DNA of 64,000 bases from Neltuma alba (taxonomy: Eukaryota > Streptophyta > Magnoliopsida > Fabales > Fabaceae). Numbering within the stretch: the stretch's first letter is position 1; each line of letters opens with the position of its first letter. The position numbers were made by a program, and so were the translations under genes. The stretch is taken from NCBI RefSeq assembly GCF_004799145.2, contig NW_021632373.1:115416-179415 (forward strand). Reading direction: 5' to 3'. This document shows, one piece after another, positions 48,001-57,875 of the stretch. The notes under the pieces were generated by a model. It saw nothing but the letters and a program-made list of their open reading frames with translations, had not been told where the DNA came from and ran no database searches.

Positions 48001-51000
48001 AATGCCAATAACATGAGATTCTGAATTACCACATGGTATCAGAGCTATGGCTCAAAATACACTTCAGTTTGGCACATATGGTGCCCACCATGGTGGCAGT
48101 GAAACCACTGATCTAGAATCGCATGAAACAGAACAACTTGATGCATCTTTGAGCAGAACCAATGGCAACTCAAACCTTGGAGCTCCTGTCGATGCTACTC
48201 CTACTTCAATTGTAGGGCATAAACTAAATGGAGATAACTACTTACAGTGGTCTCAAAGCGTATTAATGTTCATTAGAGGAAAAAGGAAGGAAAAGTATCT
48301 GACTGGAGCTGCTGTTCAACCTGCTGCAAATGACCCCAAGTTTGAAACTTGGTACGCAGAAAACTCCATGGTAATGGCCTGGCTCATCAATTCAATGAAT
48401 CTGGATATTAGCGAAGAATATTTGCTGGCAACTACAGCAAAGGAGATATGGGACTCAGCCAGGGAGACCTATTCTTCAATAGAAAACACTGCAGCCTTAT
48501 TCCAATTGAAAGGCATGATCAAAGACTTGAAGCAGGGTGATCAAAAGGTGGTGGTATACTACTCAACATTACAGAAAATCTGGCAGCAAATCGATCTGTA
48601 TGACACTCAGGAGTGGTCATGTGCAGCTGATCGAATGCTGTACAAAAAGTTGCTGGACAGAGAGCGCACATACGAGTTCCTACTTGGTCTGCATCCAAAA
48701 TTCGAGGACGTCCGTGGGAGAGTCATGGGAACTCGCCCTCTACCATCACTACGTGAAGCCCTAAACATGGTGAAATTCGAGGAAAGTAGAAAATCCCTAA
48801 CCCAAGGAGTTTTTTCTAACCCTGAATCTTCTGCTTTGGTTGCAAAGAACTCGAATACAGGAGGTCGTGGTAAGCGGTCAAGCAAAGGATGGTGTGATCA
48901 CTGTAACAGGAGTGGTCATACACGAGAAATATGCTGGAAATTGCATGGGAAGCCTCCAAATGGTAGGGGAAACTCACGACCAGATGCAAAGGGCTATGCT
49001 ACAAACCCAGATGATCGTAATGATAAAGAATCAAGTTTCCTGAGTGCTGCAGAGGTTGATCACTTAAGGAAGGTGCTTGAAAAATGCAGCCAAGGTAGCA
49101 TTTTGCCTGAACGCACAGTAACTATGGGTAATTTGGCCCAAGCAGGTAAATATGTCCAAGCAATGAAGGTTACAGCATCAAAACCTAACTCCTGGATTGT
49201 GGATTCAGGAGCTACAGACCACATGACAGACAATTTATCCCTATTCAGTGAAATTAAACCCTGTACTGGAATAAACATTAAAATTGCAGATGGGAATCAT
49301 ACCAAGGCTCTTGGAATTGGAACAGTACATGTTACCCCTGAAATAACTCTCTATGATGTTCTTTATGCACCTGGCCTTAAATGCAATCTATTATCTGTGA
49401 CAAAGGTTACTAAGACTAGAATCTGCACTGTTAACATGTCTGCCACTGATTGTACTTTTCAGGAACTGGGATCAAGGAGGATGATTGGCAATGCTTTGGA
49501 GAGTGAAGGGTTATATTATCTTGATGGACAACCAGAGTGCAAGAGGAGGATCATGCTTTCTGCAAGTAGTTCTATTTCTAATAAAGATTTGATGTTACTG
49601 CATTGTAGATTAGGACATCCAAGTCTTGATTATATGTTGAAGTTGTTTCCAAATATTCTGAATAAAAAGGATGTACTCCTTCATTGTGACACTTGTCAGA
49701 TTGCTAAACACACAAGGAACTCCTACTCACCTCAACCATATAAACCCTCACATCCCTTCTCCTTGATACACAGTGATATTTGGGGACCTTCAAAAGTTTT
49801 AACACCTTCTAGGGCAAAATGGTTTGTCACATTCATAGATGACCACACACGCACAACCTGGGTGTATCTATTAAAGGAAAAATCTGATCTGTTTACCACC
49901 TTTAAACAATTTCACCAAATGGTTAAGACCCAATTCAACACATCTATCAAAATCCTTCGGAGTGACAATGGGAGAGAGTATCTTAGTTCTCAATTCATGC
50001 AATACTTAAATGAACAGGGAATTATACATCAAACTAGTTGTGTCTACACACCACAACAGAATGGCACTGCAGAACGCAAAAATCGACAACTACTTGAGAT
50101 TGCTAGAGCCCTTATGATCACTCACAGTGTCCCACACATTTTTTGGGGAGAAGCTATTCTCACAGCCACCTACCTTGCAAATAGACTGCCTTCTAAGACC
50201 CTAAAATTCCACTCTCCAATTCACATCCTATCTCAAACCTATCCAAACACCCACCTGCTATCCACTATCCCTCAAAAAGTTTTTGGTTGCGTGGCCTATG
50301 TTCACAACTATCATGGAGGCAAACTTGATCCTCAGTCCTTTAAATGCATTTTCCTTGGTTACTCCTCAACCCAAAAAGGCTATAAATGTTACTCACCCAC
50401 ACTCAAGAAACTGTTTGTCTCTATGGATGTAACCTTCGCTGAAGATACCTCTTACTACCCTAAAAGTCCAATTCAGGGGGAGCATCTAGGGGAACTGGAC
50501 CTTTTAGGAGCCCAATCTCACAAACCTCTGTCTCAAACACACATACCAACCTTACTTGAACCAGAACCTGTGACACACAATCAACCTGAAGCTGAAACGC
50601 ACCCTGGGATGCAATCTGAATCTGAAATCAGACCTGAAGTCAGTACAATTGATGCTGAAACAGATAATATAATGACAGAAGCTGTTAATAATGGTGAGGT
50701 AAGGGAACCAGAAGCAGATTCACAAGATGCAGAAATACACCAGCAGCAAGGAGAAGATAATATAACCCCTAACAATCAAGAGCAAAACCAAGAGTCTGAA
50801 TCTGAACCAGTTTCTGATGATCTAAGCTGGCCAATTGCAATCAGGAAAGGAGTACGATCATGTACTCAACATCCCATTCAGAGGTTTGTCTCCTATAGCA
50901 ACTTGTCATCTACTTATAAAGCTTTTGTGGCTAGTGTAGATAGTGAAAAACTGCCAGCCACCTATAAAGAAGCCATTGTGCAACCTAGATGGGAGGAAGC

Positions 51001-54000
51001 CATAAATGATGAACTCCAAGCAATAGAGAAAAACAGAACCTGGAAGCTGACCAAGTTACCTGAGGGAAAGTCTGTGGTTAGCTCAAAATGGGTGTTTACT
51101 ATAAAGTACAATCCAGATGGAAGCATAAACAAATATAAAGCCAGGTTGGTAGCTAGGGGATTCACCCAAACTCAAGGTATAGATTATGAAGAGACATTCT
51201 CACCGGTTGCAAAACTAAATACCATCAAGGTACTACTCTCTATTGCAGCAAATCTAGATTGGCCATTACATCAATTAGATGTTAAAAACGCTTTCCTCAA
51301 TGGTGATCTAAAGGAAGAAGTATATATGACTGTTCCAGAAGGAGTGAGAAAGCCAAATGTGCCTAATGTCGTGTGTAGACTTTATAAGTCATTATATGGC
51401 TTAAAACAATCTCCAAGGGCCTGGTTTGACAGGTTCACAAATTGTGTGGTGAAATATGGTTTTACACAATGTCAAACTGATCATACATTATTTGTTAAAC
51501 ATGCTGGTAGGAAAATGACAGTCTTGATTGTGTATGTGGATGATATAATTGTGACAGGCAATGATTATGAAGGAATATCAGACCTAAAGAAGTCTCTAGC
51601 ACAAGAATTTGAGGTAAAGGATTTGGGAAGTCTAAGATACTTTCTTGGAATGGAAGTGGCTAGATCCAAGAAAGGTATTGCTGTCTCACAACGCAAATAT
51701 ACCTTAGATCTTCTAAGGGAAACAGGTATGCTAGGTGCAAGCCCATCCGGAACACCTATGGATACAGCAACAAACTTAGAATTCAAGAAGGATGGTGTCT
51801 CTGTGAACAAAGAAAGGTACCAGCGACTTGTGGGAAAATTAATTTACCTCACCCACACAAGGCCTGACATTGCATATCCAGTTGGGGTTGTAAGTCAGTT
51901 TTCAAGCAACCCACAAGAGGAACACATGGAAGCTGTATATGGAATTCTAAGGTACTTGAAGATGAATCCTGGAAAAGGGATATTTTTTGAGAAACATAGT
52001 TCAAGAGGATTGGAATTATATACTGATGCAGATTGGGGTCGATCTGTGAATGAACGAAGGTCCACTACAGGGTATTTCACCTTCCTATGGGGTAATTTGG
52101 TCACTTGGAAGAGCAAAAAACAACCAGTAGTCTCCCGTAGTAGTGCTGAATCTGAGTACAGGGCCTTGGCACTTGGTATATGTGAAGGAATTTGGCTGAT
52201 ATTGCTCTTAAAGGAGCTTAAATTGAAGTTGCAAACTCCAATTCAAGCATGGTGTGATAGTCAATCAGCAATGGAAATTACAACTAATCCTGTTCAGCAT
52301 GACAGGACAAAACACATTGAAATCGATAGGCATTTCATCAGGGAAAAAATTCAAGGAGGCATTGTCAACCTCACTTATGTAAAGACAGAGCAACAAGTGG
52401 CTGATCTTCTCACCAAACCACTTGACAGAAAGCGATTTGATGAGCTAGTAGACAAGCTGGCGATGCTGGATATCTACTCACCAGCTTGAGGGGGAGTGTT
52501 GGTTAGCGTATTGGGCCTCAATCCTAAGCCCAAGAAGCTTTAATCTAGACCTAGTTTACTTAAATGATTCTGTTTTATTTGTAACCCAGATTATAAGGGA
52601 TTAGGAAATCGTAGCATTTATGATTTGGGATTAGGACATCATAGCATTTATGATTTTTTTGAATTTCCTGATTTTGTGGATCCTCCACCTTGTTTACCTT
52701 TATATTTGGGCTTACCCTAATGCCAATAACATGAGATTCTGATTACCACCAAGCGTCTAAAGCGGCTGCTTTTCTTCATGGCTCCATTATAGGAGAATCC
52801 TTGCCTTCCTCTTTGTGGAAGTATCTTTCCGTAGTTTATATCCCATCCAGATTTTAGTCTATATTAGGTACATGACCCAGTTAAACTATTATGATGGAAC
52901 TTTTTCATTTCTGTTTGAATGTAGAAGTTTTCACATCCTCAAATAGTAGGTGCTCTGTCCATGATTCTCCAGTTTTTTTTCCCTTCTTTCCTCTTTCGGG
53001 ATGGAAGCTTACATCTTTTTGCGAAATGTCAATTCAATTATACTAATTAACAATACTTTATTCATAGGATTGAACGGCTGGAACTATTTGACGAATTTGA
53101 AGAGTGGCATATGATGCAGGTAAACCCACTTCATTGCTAATTGTCCCCACAATGCCTGGATTTTGTTTGCTATAATTTGGTGGGCTTTCACTGGCGGTTT
53201 GCGCTGGAGAAAATATTCCTGCACACTGAGTGGAACCCTGATCTCCAGATATGCTAGCAACTTCTGTTCAATTTCCAAACAAACAAAGTGGAAAAACTTG
53301 GAGCCTGCTTGTTTTTCTGATTTTCTCATTGAATTTGAAAACATCATTAGAAGTCTGTTGTTATGTTTTGTAGAGTTCAAGTAAATTTTTCTAAAATAAC
53401 TTGAAACAGAAAAACAGTGGAAAGATGTTTATATAGTGTCAACAAAATTGAGTGTTGGCATTTTTGCTAGGGAGCCTCAAATAATTATTGAAGGTAAGTC
53501 AAAATCATCTCAGTTACTGATCGTCAAACTCAGAAGTTAATTACCATTCAGTTTCACGGCTATCCATGTCAAATTGATTTTTAAACAGAGATGAACAAAT
53601 TTTCAACTTTACAAAGCGACTTTACTAGTAACCAAACACACCCTTGGCCTGTTTGGTTTCATTGAGAAGAGAAAACATGTTTTTTTTCCCCCAGTGTTAA
53701 AGAAGATATTTCCTGAAAATTGTGTTTGTGACCTAGTAATAGTATGAGTTTTCATCAATCTGCTAGCAATTTGCTTGTCATTAATGATGAGTTATCTATT
53801 ATTTGTTATACCCCAACCATTCGCATCTCAATTTGTCCACTATTGATTTCCAGGAGCATTACTGTGTGGCTTATGCAATCAATGACGCCATGGTAAGCAC
53901 TTTTCCGTCCATATTATGTCATAAACATTTTGGGAAAAACCTTTCATTGAGAATAGATAGCATTTCATAAAAATCAGCCCACAACTAATTTAGTGCTGAG

Positions 54001-54522
54001 AAGATTAGCAATAGAGGTATAAAACATCTTGTACTTACCCCAACCCCAAACTCTCCAACTGCTGTGTTAGTTGATTCCGGGAATAAAGGTGTTTAGACTA
54101 GATTATTTTGGATGAAGCATTTCTGGAATCATCTGTCCGATAGAGTTTCTGCCAATAGGCATGAGTTGGCATGTTAACGTGGAACATGGAGAGACTGAAT
54201 TCGCTTTTCAGAATAACTATGAGAAGACACCTAATCATATCAGGAATCGTGCTTCTAAAGACTGTTTGGTTGGCCAACCCATTTTTTGCGGATTGGCGTA
54301 CTGAAAATTTTCAGATATTGAATTCTGTATTTTTTGATGCATTTAGAAACCGTGCATGAATCATTGCTGACAGGATGAATCTGTTTTATTTTCCAGATAA
54401 TGGGGTGGTGTAGAGAGATGTCAGATATATCTAACCCAGCATTTAACTTCATTTCCTTGATGATGCAGGGTCTTTTTGGGGATTTCGGTTTTCCTAATGA
54501 CAGTAATGTTGTTAATTCCTGA
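42075..54522 (+). CDS. LCMT1: Leucine carboxyl methyltransferase 1 (PP2A methylase)
   Basis: Thirteen exons: 42075-42142, 43087-43175, 43267-43409, 44316-44363, 44646-44727, 45314-45416, 46013-46133, 46233-46280, 46549-46632, 47416-47480, 53068-53119, 53854-53892, 54469-54522. All introns GT-AG; 996 nt, 331 aa, frame exact. LCMT transfers methyl from S-adenosylmethionine to the C-terminal Leu of the PP2A catalytic subunit in the cytosol/nucleus and so governs holoenzyme assembly; in Arabidopsis the orthologue (SBI1) acts on brassinosteroid receptor turnover. Seen: SAM-binding ILSLGAGFD (85-93), the family blocks GYMKDDY, LPVDLRD, AECVLIYLDPDS, FFLYEQIHPDDAFG, ELFDEFEEWHMMQEHYC and the ending GLFGDFGF. 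Intron 10 is 5.6 kb because it holds a sense-oriented copia element; intron 9 holds another repeat. The coding frame is undamaged. Confidence 0.93.
46717..47213 (-). mobile_element. Repeat insertion in LCMT1 intron 9 (LTR-like or foldback)
   Basis: A 497-bp block bounded by the 5-bp duplication ATTCT (46712-46716 and 47214-47218). On the minus strand it starts TGTTACAGG and contains a TATA-like TTGTATAAAAAGAGG, as in a solo LTR, but does not end CA. Nested in its right part, AGAGAATTGCAATAAAGTCC (about 47029) and, inverted, GGAGAATTGCAATGAGACCT (about 47193) could delimit a small foldback element. Confidence 0.35.
47779..48033 (+). repeat. 5' LTR of the copia element
   Basis: Begins TGTTGGTTAGCG, ends ATTACCACA just before the PBS. 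255 bp. As part of LCMT1 intron 10 it could supply a promoter or a polyadenylation site in the sense direction; not demonstrated. Confidence 0.9.
48034..48045 (+). promoter_or_regulatory. Primer-binding site (initiator Met-tRNA)
   Basis: TGGTATCAGAGC directly after the LTR, the common plant copia PBS complementary to initiator methionine tRNA. It ends one base before the ORF's ATG. Confidence 0.9.
48047..52489 (+). CDS. Copia gag-pol polyprotein
   Basis: 1480 aa with no stop or frameshift. Gag N-terminal part (UBN2/retrotransposon gag-like, about 55-250), then a CCHC zinc knuckle at C283-C286-H291-C296. Aspartic protease motif DSGA (D386). GAG-pre-integrase HHCC zinc site H519/H524/C547/C550. 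Integrase catalytic triad D577, D640, E676 (D,D-35-E spacing). Reverse transcriptase from about residue 995 (NRTWKLTKLPEG), with catalytic YVDD at 1163-1166. RNase H from about 1324 (YTDADW, SRSSAESEY, KHIEIDRHFIREK). Every catalytic residue is present, so the protein could be active. It ends in the PPT. Confidence 0.95.
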   Translation: MAQNTLQFGTYGAHHGGSETTDLESHETEQLDASLSRTNGNSNLGAPVDATPTSIVGHKLNGDNYLQWSQSVLMFIRGKRKEKYLTGAAVQPAANDPKFETWYAENSMVMAWLINSMNLDISEEYLLATTAKEIWDSARETYSSIENTAALFQLKGMIKDLKQGDQKVVVYYSTLQKIWQQIDLYDTQEWSCAADRMLYKKLLDRERTYEFLLGLHPKFEDVRGRVMGTRPLPSLREALNMVKFEESRKSLTQGVFSNPESSALVAKNSNTGGRGKRSSKGWCDHCNRSGHTREICWKLHGKPPNGRGNSRPDAKGYATNPDDRNDKESSFLSAAEVDHLRKVLEKCSQGSILPERTVTMGNLAQAGKYVQAMKVTASKPNSWIVDSGATDHMTDNLSLFSEIKPCTGINIKIADGNHTKALGIGTVHVTPEITLYDVLYAPGLKCNLLSVTKVTKTRICTVNMSATDCTFQELGSRRMIGNALESEGLYYLDGQPECKRRIMLSASSSISNKDLMLLHCRLGHPSLDYMLKLFPNILNKKDVLLHCDTCQIAKHTRNSYSPQPYKPSHPFSLIHSDIWGPSKVLTPSRAKWFVTFIDDHTRTTWVYLLKEKSDLFTTFKQFHQMVKTQFNTSIKILRSDNGREYLSSQFMQYLNEQGIIHQTSCVYTPQQNGTAERKNRQLLEIARALMITHSVPHIFWGEAILTATYLANRLPSKTLKFHSPIHILSQTYPNTHLLSTIPQKVFGCVAYVHNYHGGKLDPQSFKCIFLGYSSTQKGYKCYSPTLKKLFVSMDVTFAEDTSYYPKSPIQGEHLGELDLLGAQSHKPLSQTHIPTLLEPEPVTHNQPEAETHPGMQSESEIRPEVSTIDAETDNIMTEAVNNGEVREPEADSQDAEIHQQQGEDNITPNNQEQNQESESEPVSDDLSWPIAIRKGVRSCTQHPIQRFVSYSNLSSTYKAFVASVDSEKLPATYKEAIVQPRWEEAINDELQAIEKNRTWKLTKLPEGKSVVSSKWVFTIKYNPDGSINKYKARLVARGFTQTQGIDYEETFSPVAKLNTIKVLLSIAANLDWPLHQLDVKNAFLNGDLKEEVYMTVPEGVRKPNVPNVVCRLYKSLYGLKQSPRAWFDRFTNCVVKYGFTQCQTDHTLFVKHAGRKMTVLIVYVDDIIVTGNDYEGISDLKKSLAQEFEVKDLGSLRYFLGMEVARSKKGIAVSQRKYTLDLLRETGMLGASPSGTPMDTATNLEFKKDGVSVNKERYQRLVGKLIYLTHTRPDIAYPVGVVSQFSSNPQEEHMEAVYGILRYLKMNPGKGIFFEKHSSRGLELYTDADWGRSVNERRSTTGYFTFLWGNLVTWKSKKQPVVSRSSAESEYRALALGICEGIWLILLLKELKLKLQTPIQAWCDSQSAMEITTNPVQHDRTKHIEIDRHFIREKIQGGIVNLTYVKTEQQVADLLTKPLDRKRFDELVDKLAMLDIYSPA
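52488..52496 (+). promoter_or_regulatory. Polypurine tract
   Basis: GAGGGGGAG immediately 5' of the 3' LTR; overlaps the gag-pol stop codon. Primes plus-strand synthesis. Confidence 0.9.
52497..52749 (+). repeat. 3' LTR of the copia element
   Basis: 253 bp, begins TGTTGGTTAGCG, ends TTACCAC before the CAAGC duplication. One substitution and two single-A differences from the 5' LTR. Confidence 0.9.
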
Positions 54523-55250
54523 TAAAGCACCAAAGCATGCTCCAACGCATAGAATACCTTAATTCTCGGGCCATGTGGTTGTGTTCTGACCTTCAGCATG
54601 GTCTGATGACAGTCAAGGTTGTAGGATGGGGTCAGTTAAAAGGATGTCTCTGAGCTACTAGTTATCATCACAACATACAGGCAAAGGATAATTTGATTTG
54701 TGGGTTGTATAGAGGATATCTGTGTGTATTGTTTAGTTTTTTGGACATCTACAGAATGGGTGGGAAACTCGAGGCACCAACAAGAGGCAACTCGCAAGAG
54801 TGTGCCGAAACGTGGCTTTATGGTGGCGATAACTATAAGTTATGCTCTTTGGCGACACATCTCTAAGTTAATTGTTTTTTTTTCCCAGGAGTTTGTGTGT
54901 GTTTATAGTATATACAACCTTTTGTTTACCTTTCTGTTTCCCTATTCTCTGAGTCAGTTCTTTGGAATCCGGGCGATCAATTTGTGCGAACCTTCATTTG
55001 TTACATGGAATAAAAACTAAAAGGGATTTTGAAGATTTTTAAAAAAAAATTTTGAGAAAAACCTTGCTTGGTTTACGCTTTTAATTGAGGAACATATATG
55101 CACTAAAAACTTCATTTAATGGCACTTCTCTTATAGAGAACGTTGTGGGTTTTGTACCCGTGAGAACTAAAGTGGTGGGCGGGTGTAAGAAGTGTGGGTA
55201 TTTGGGCCCCTCCCCAGTGGGGAATGGGGCATATATCTTTGTTATTAAAT
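54523..55250. other. LCMT1 3' flank
   Basis: Probably includes the 3' UTR; a G-rich stretch at 55170-55230 with a CCCCAGTGGGG palindrome. No gene recognised. Confidence 0.45.
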
Positions 55251-55261
55251 TTCTGACCAAA

Positions 55262-55447
55262 TAATCACGTTGTGGTGGGCGTGATGGTTCGGTACCTCGT
55301 CTTTAAACAAGTGGTTGGGAGTTTGATCTCTAATTTTTGTGAATGAAAAGCACCCCGTGGCCAGTCCCTTGCCATTTTGTGCGCCGACCCTGGGACGGGG
55401 GAGTTAGTACTGTGGGGGATACCCTGGAGTAATCCAAAAAAAAAAAA
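55262..55447 (+). mobile_element. tRNA-derived SINE with target duplications
   Basis: 186 bp ending in a poly(A) tract (55437-55447), flanked by the 11-bp duplication TTCTGACCAAA (55251-55261 and 55448-55458). The head carries box A-like GTGGTGGGCGTGATGGTTCG (about 55272) and box B-like GAGTTTGATCTC (about 55319-55330), as in tRNA-derived SINEs. No coding capacity; mobilised by LINE machinery. Confidence 0.75.
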
Positions 55448-55458
55448 TTCTGACCAAA

Positions 55459-57875
55459 ATATTGCGTTTTATTAAGGGTATTTTAAACTGATTGAAGTGA
55501 ACTTTATCAAGTCTAAAACGATCCAGTCCATCTTTAGCTTTCATGGTAAGTTATACGATTAAAGGGTATTTATGTCTTCAAATATTATATTAAAAAAATA
55601 TTAGATATCTTAGACTAAGTGGCGTCATGTCTTCCCCAGACGCTTCAGGGCATAACAGTGGGACTCTCAAACTGTATAACTACTTGAGTTATAACAGGTT
55701 AGTTTTGACTGATAAATGTTGTTTGACCAGAAATTCTTAAACTGAATAACCTTATTTTTTTGCTAGTAATTTTGAGATTTTAGATATTTTTATGTATCTC
55801 CATTTATTAAAAAATTAATATTTAATTATTTTTAAATTTCATAGTATTTGTGTATCTCCTTATGACATTCTCTACTCTATTTAGAAGTTACTGCAATTTT
55901 TTTATTTATTTCTCTTGAAATTTAATGCAATTTCTCCCAAAAAAAAAAAAGGGAAAAATTATCTCACCCAAGAGAATTAAATACAAAAAATCTTTTGAAA
56001 TAATCAAATTAATCTAAAGTCCAAAAAATCTTATTGCAAAAAATTCCACTTGTTCAATTATTAAATTGCCCTCATTTTTTTAAGTATGCATTAATAATTA
56101 AAAGATAGTCATTAACAACTTAATATATAACAATTAACAATTATAACAACTCATGTGTGACATCTTTGTGACATGCGGAAAAAATCTGTTATTAATATTT
56201 GCCGCGATAATTGTTAATTATTTCATCTTAATTGATAACAAATGTCTTTTCAGTTGTTAATGCATACTTGAAAAAATGACAAGAATAATTTAGTAATTGA
56301 ATAAATAGAATTTTTTGCAATGAAATCCCTTGAAACTTTGGATTAATTTAATAATTTAAAAAGATTTTTTGTTATTTATTTTTCTTGGGTGTGACTTTAA
56401 TGCAATTTTTCAAGAAACACAACTTTCTTTGTTTAATATTCTGAGCCATCAAACTACCTTATGCGCATTTCCGATTAAACAAGACACTTTAACCATCAAA
56501 ATTGACCTTCATTTTTTTTTTTTGCAAAATTAACATTTAGTAATAATAGGGGTCATATTGCTACACCTTGGGATGTCTGAAGTGGACATGACACCACTTA
56601 ATAATAAAAAAAAAAAATTAACAGCAGTTATAGATTAAAAAAATTCCAAAAAACCTAAAATTATTATTTTCTAATTCAGGTACCTAAAAGTTAAAAATAA
56701 CAAAGAAGAAAATAGTGTCCCATATGATATTTTACAATTATAATTAAATGACTAAAATGCCCTTATATCAAATTTAGGAAAAAAGGTTATCAAACTTGTC
56801 ATTGCTAGTACATTTTTGTCATTGGCTGTTCAACACTTGTCATTGTCAATTCACAAATTATTAATAAATAGCTTATCATTACCAATACATTTCTTAACGT
56901 TTACTATTCAACAGTTATCATTTTCAATTCAAAACTTGTTAACAAACTTTTTAGTATAAGAGTATTTTAATCATTTAATTACATTTACAAAATACTAGAT
57001 CAGGCGCTACTTTCTTTTGTCATTTTCAACTCTTAAATATGTAATTTAGAATATTACATTTTTCAGCTTCTTTATTTATCATTTTTCCTAGATAAAATCC
57101 ATATAATTAAATTAGTATCTCAATATTAAATAGTTTTTTTTTGGGGGGGTTATTGGACCTTTGAAATATAACAACCATTACAATTATTAATTTTGACCAG
57201 AAGAAAACACATTTGAACATGTTGCCACGTTATGACTGAAAGGATCACTCAATTTATTACATTTAATCTCTGCTTTTCAAAATTTGTAATTTACTAGAGT
57301 TAATCCCTCGATCAGTGTAATTAATTTAAACTGCATAAGTTGACTTTGGGACATCTAAAATTTTTACTACTACCGATAGATACTGCACTGCAAATTGCAT
57401 CTACAACCAAACCCGAATTATCTTTTCCCCTATTATAAGAAAAATTAACACAATATGATGAAAATTCCTTTGGATTCTTTAATAAAAAATTTCTTGAGTC
57501 ATTGTAGTATGTTTATACATACTTCTTTTTCCACTCCTCTTTCTGATAGATGTGAAGATGGGGAGGAGAAATGCTATTAACTGAAGCAATGAATAGCATG
57601 AAAAGTGAAAGCATTTGCTCTTGAAGGGGAAAAGGGAATGATGAGACTCAATGAGAATAACTAAATTTTGTATTGGGAACATTAAATTATAAAATCATCC
57701 ATATCAACAATACTCTAAAGCTTAGGCCATCATCTTTTTCCCCCCTTCCAATTGAATTGGAATGTTTTTCTCACATACCCACCTGAAGAAGTAACATGCT
57801 AATGCACAGCCAGCTCATGTCAAAATTAGCTGATGATATTGCTTACACAATTCAAACCAGATATGAAAATCCATA
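55459..57875. other. AT-rich intergenic DNA between LCMT1 and the kinase gene
   Basis: No gene. Poly(A)/(T) runs and unassigned AT-rich sequence; likely includes the 3' UTR of the kinase near its right end. Confidence 0.5.

Larger units (their letters stand above)
47779..52749 (+). mobile_element. Full-length Ty1/copia LTR retrotransposon
   Basis: 4971 bp in intron 10 of LCMT1, same orientation as the gene, flanked by the 5-bp duplication CAAGC (47774-47778 and 52750-52754). LTRs of 255 and 253 bp differ by one substitution (GATATC/GACATC), one internal A and one terminal A. A PBS and PPT are in place and one uninterrupted ORF codes for gag-pol in the order protease, integrase, RT, RNase H (the copia order). 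Short LTRs and compact size suggest the Ale/Retrofit lineage, which is inference. All parts look functional, so the insertion is young. Confidence 0.95.

Noticed and set aside
54700..55020. 106-codon open frame after LCMT1
   Set aside because: No family match, no start context or introns, and it sits in the 3' flank.
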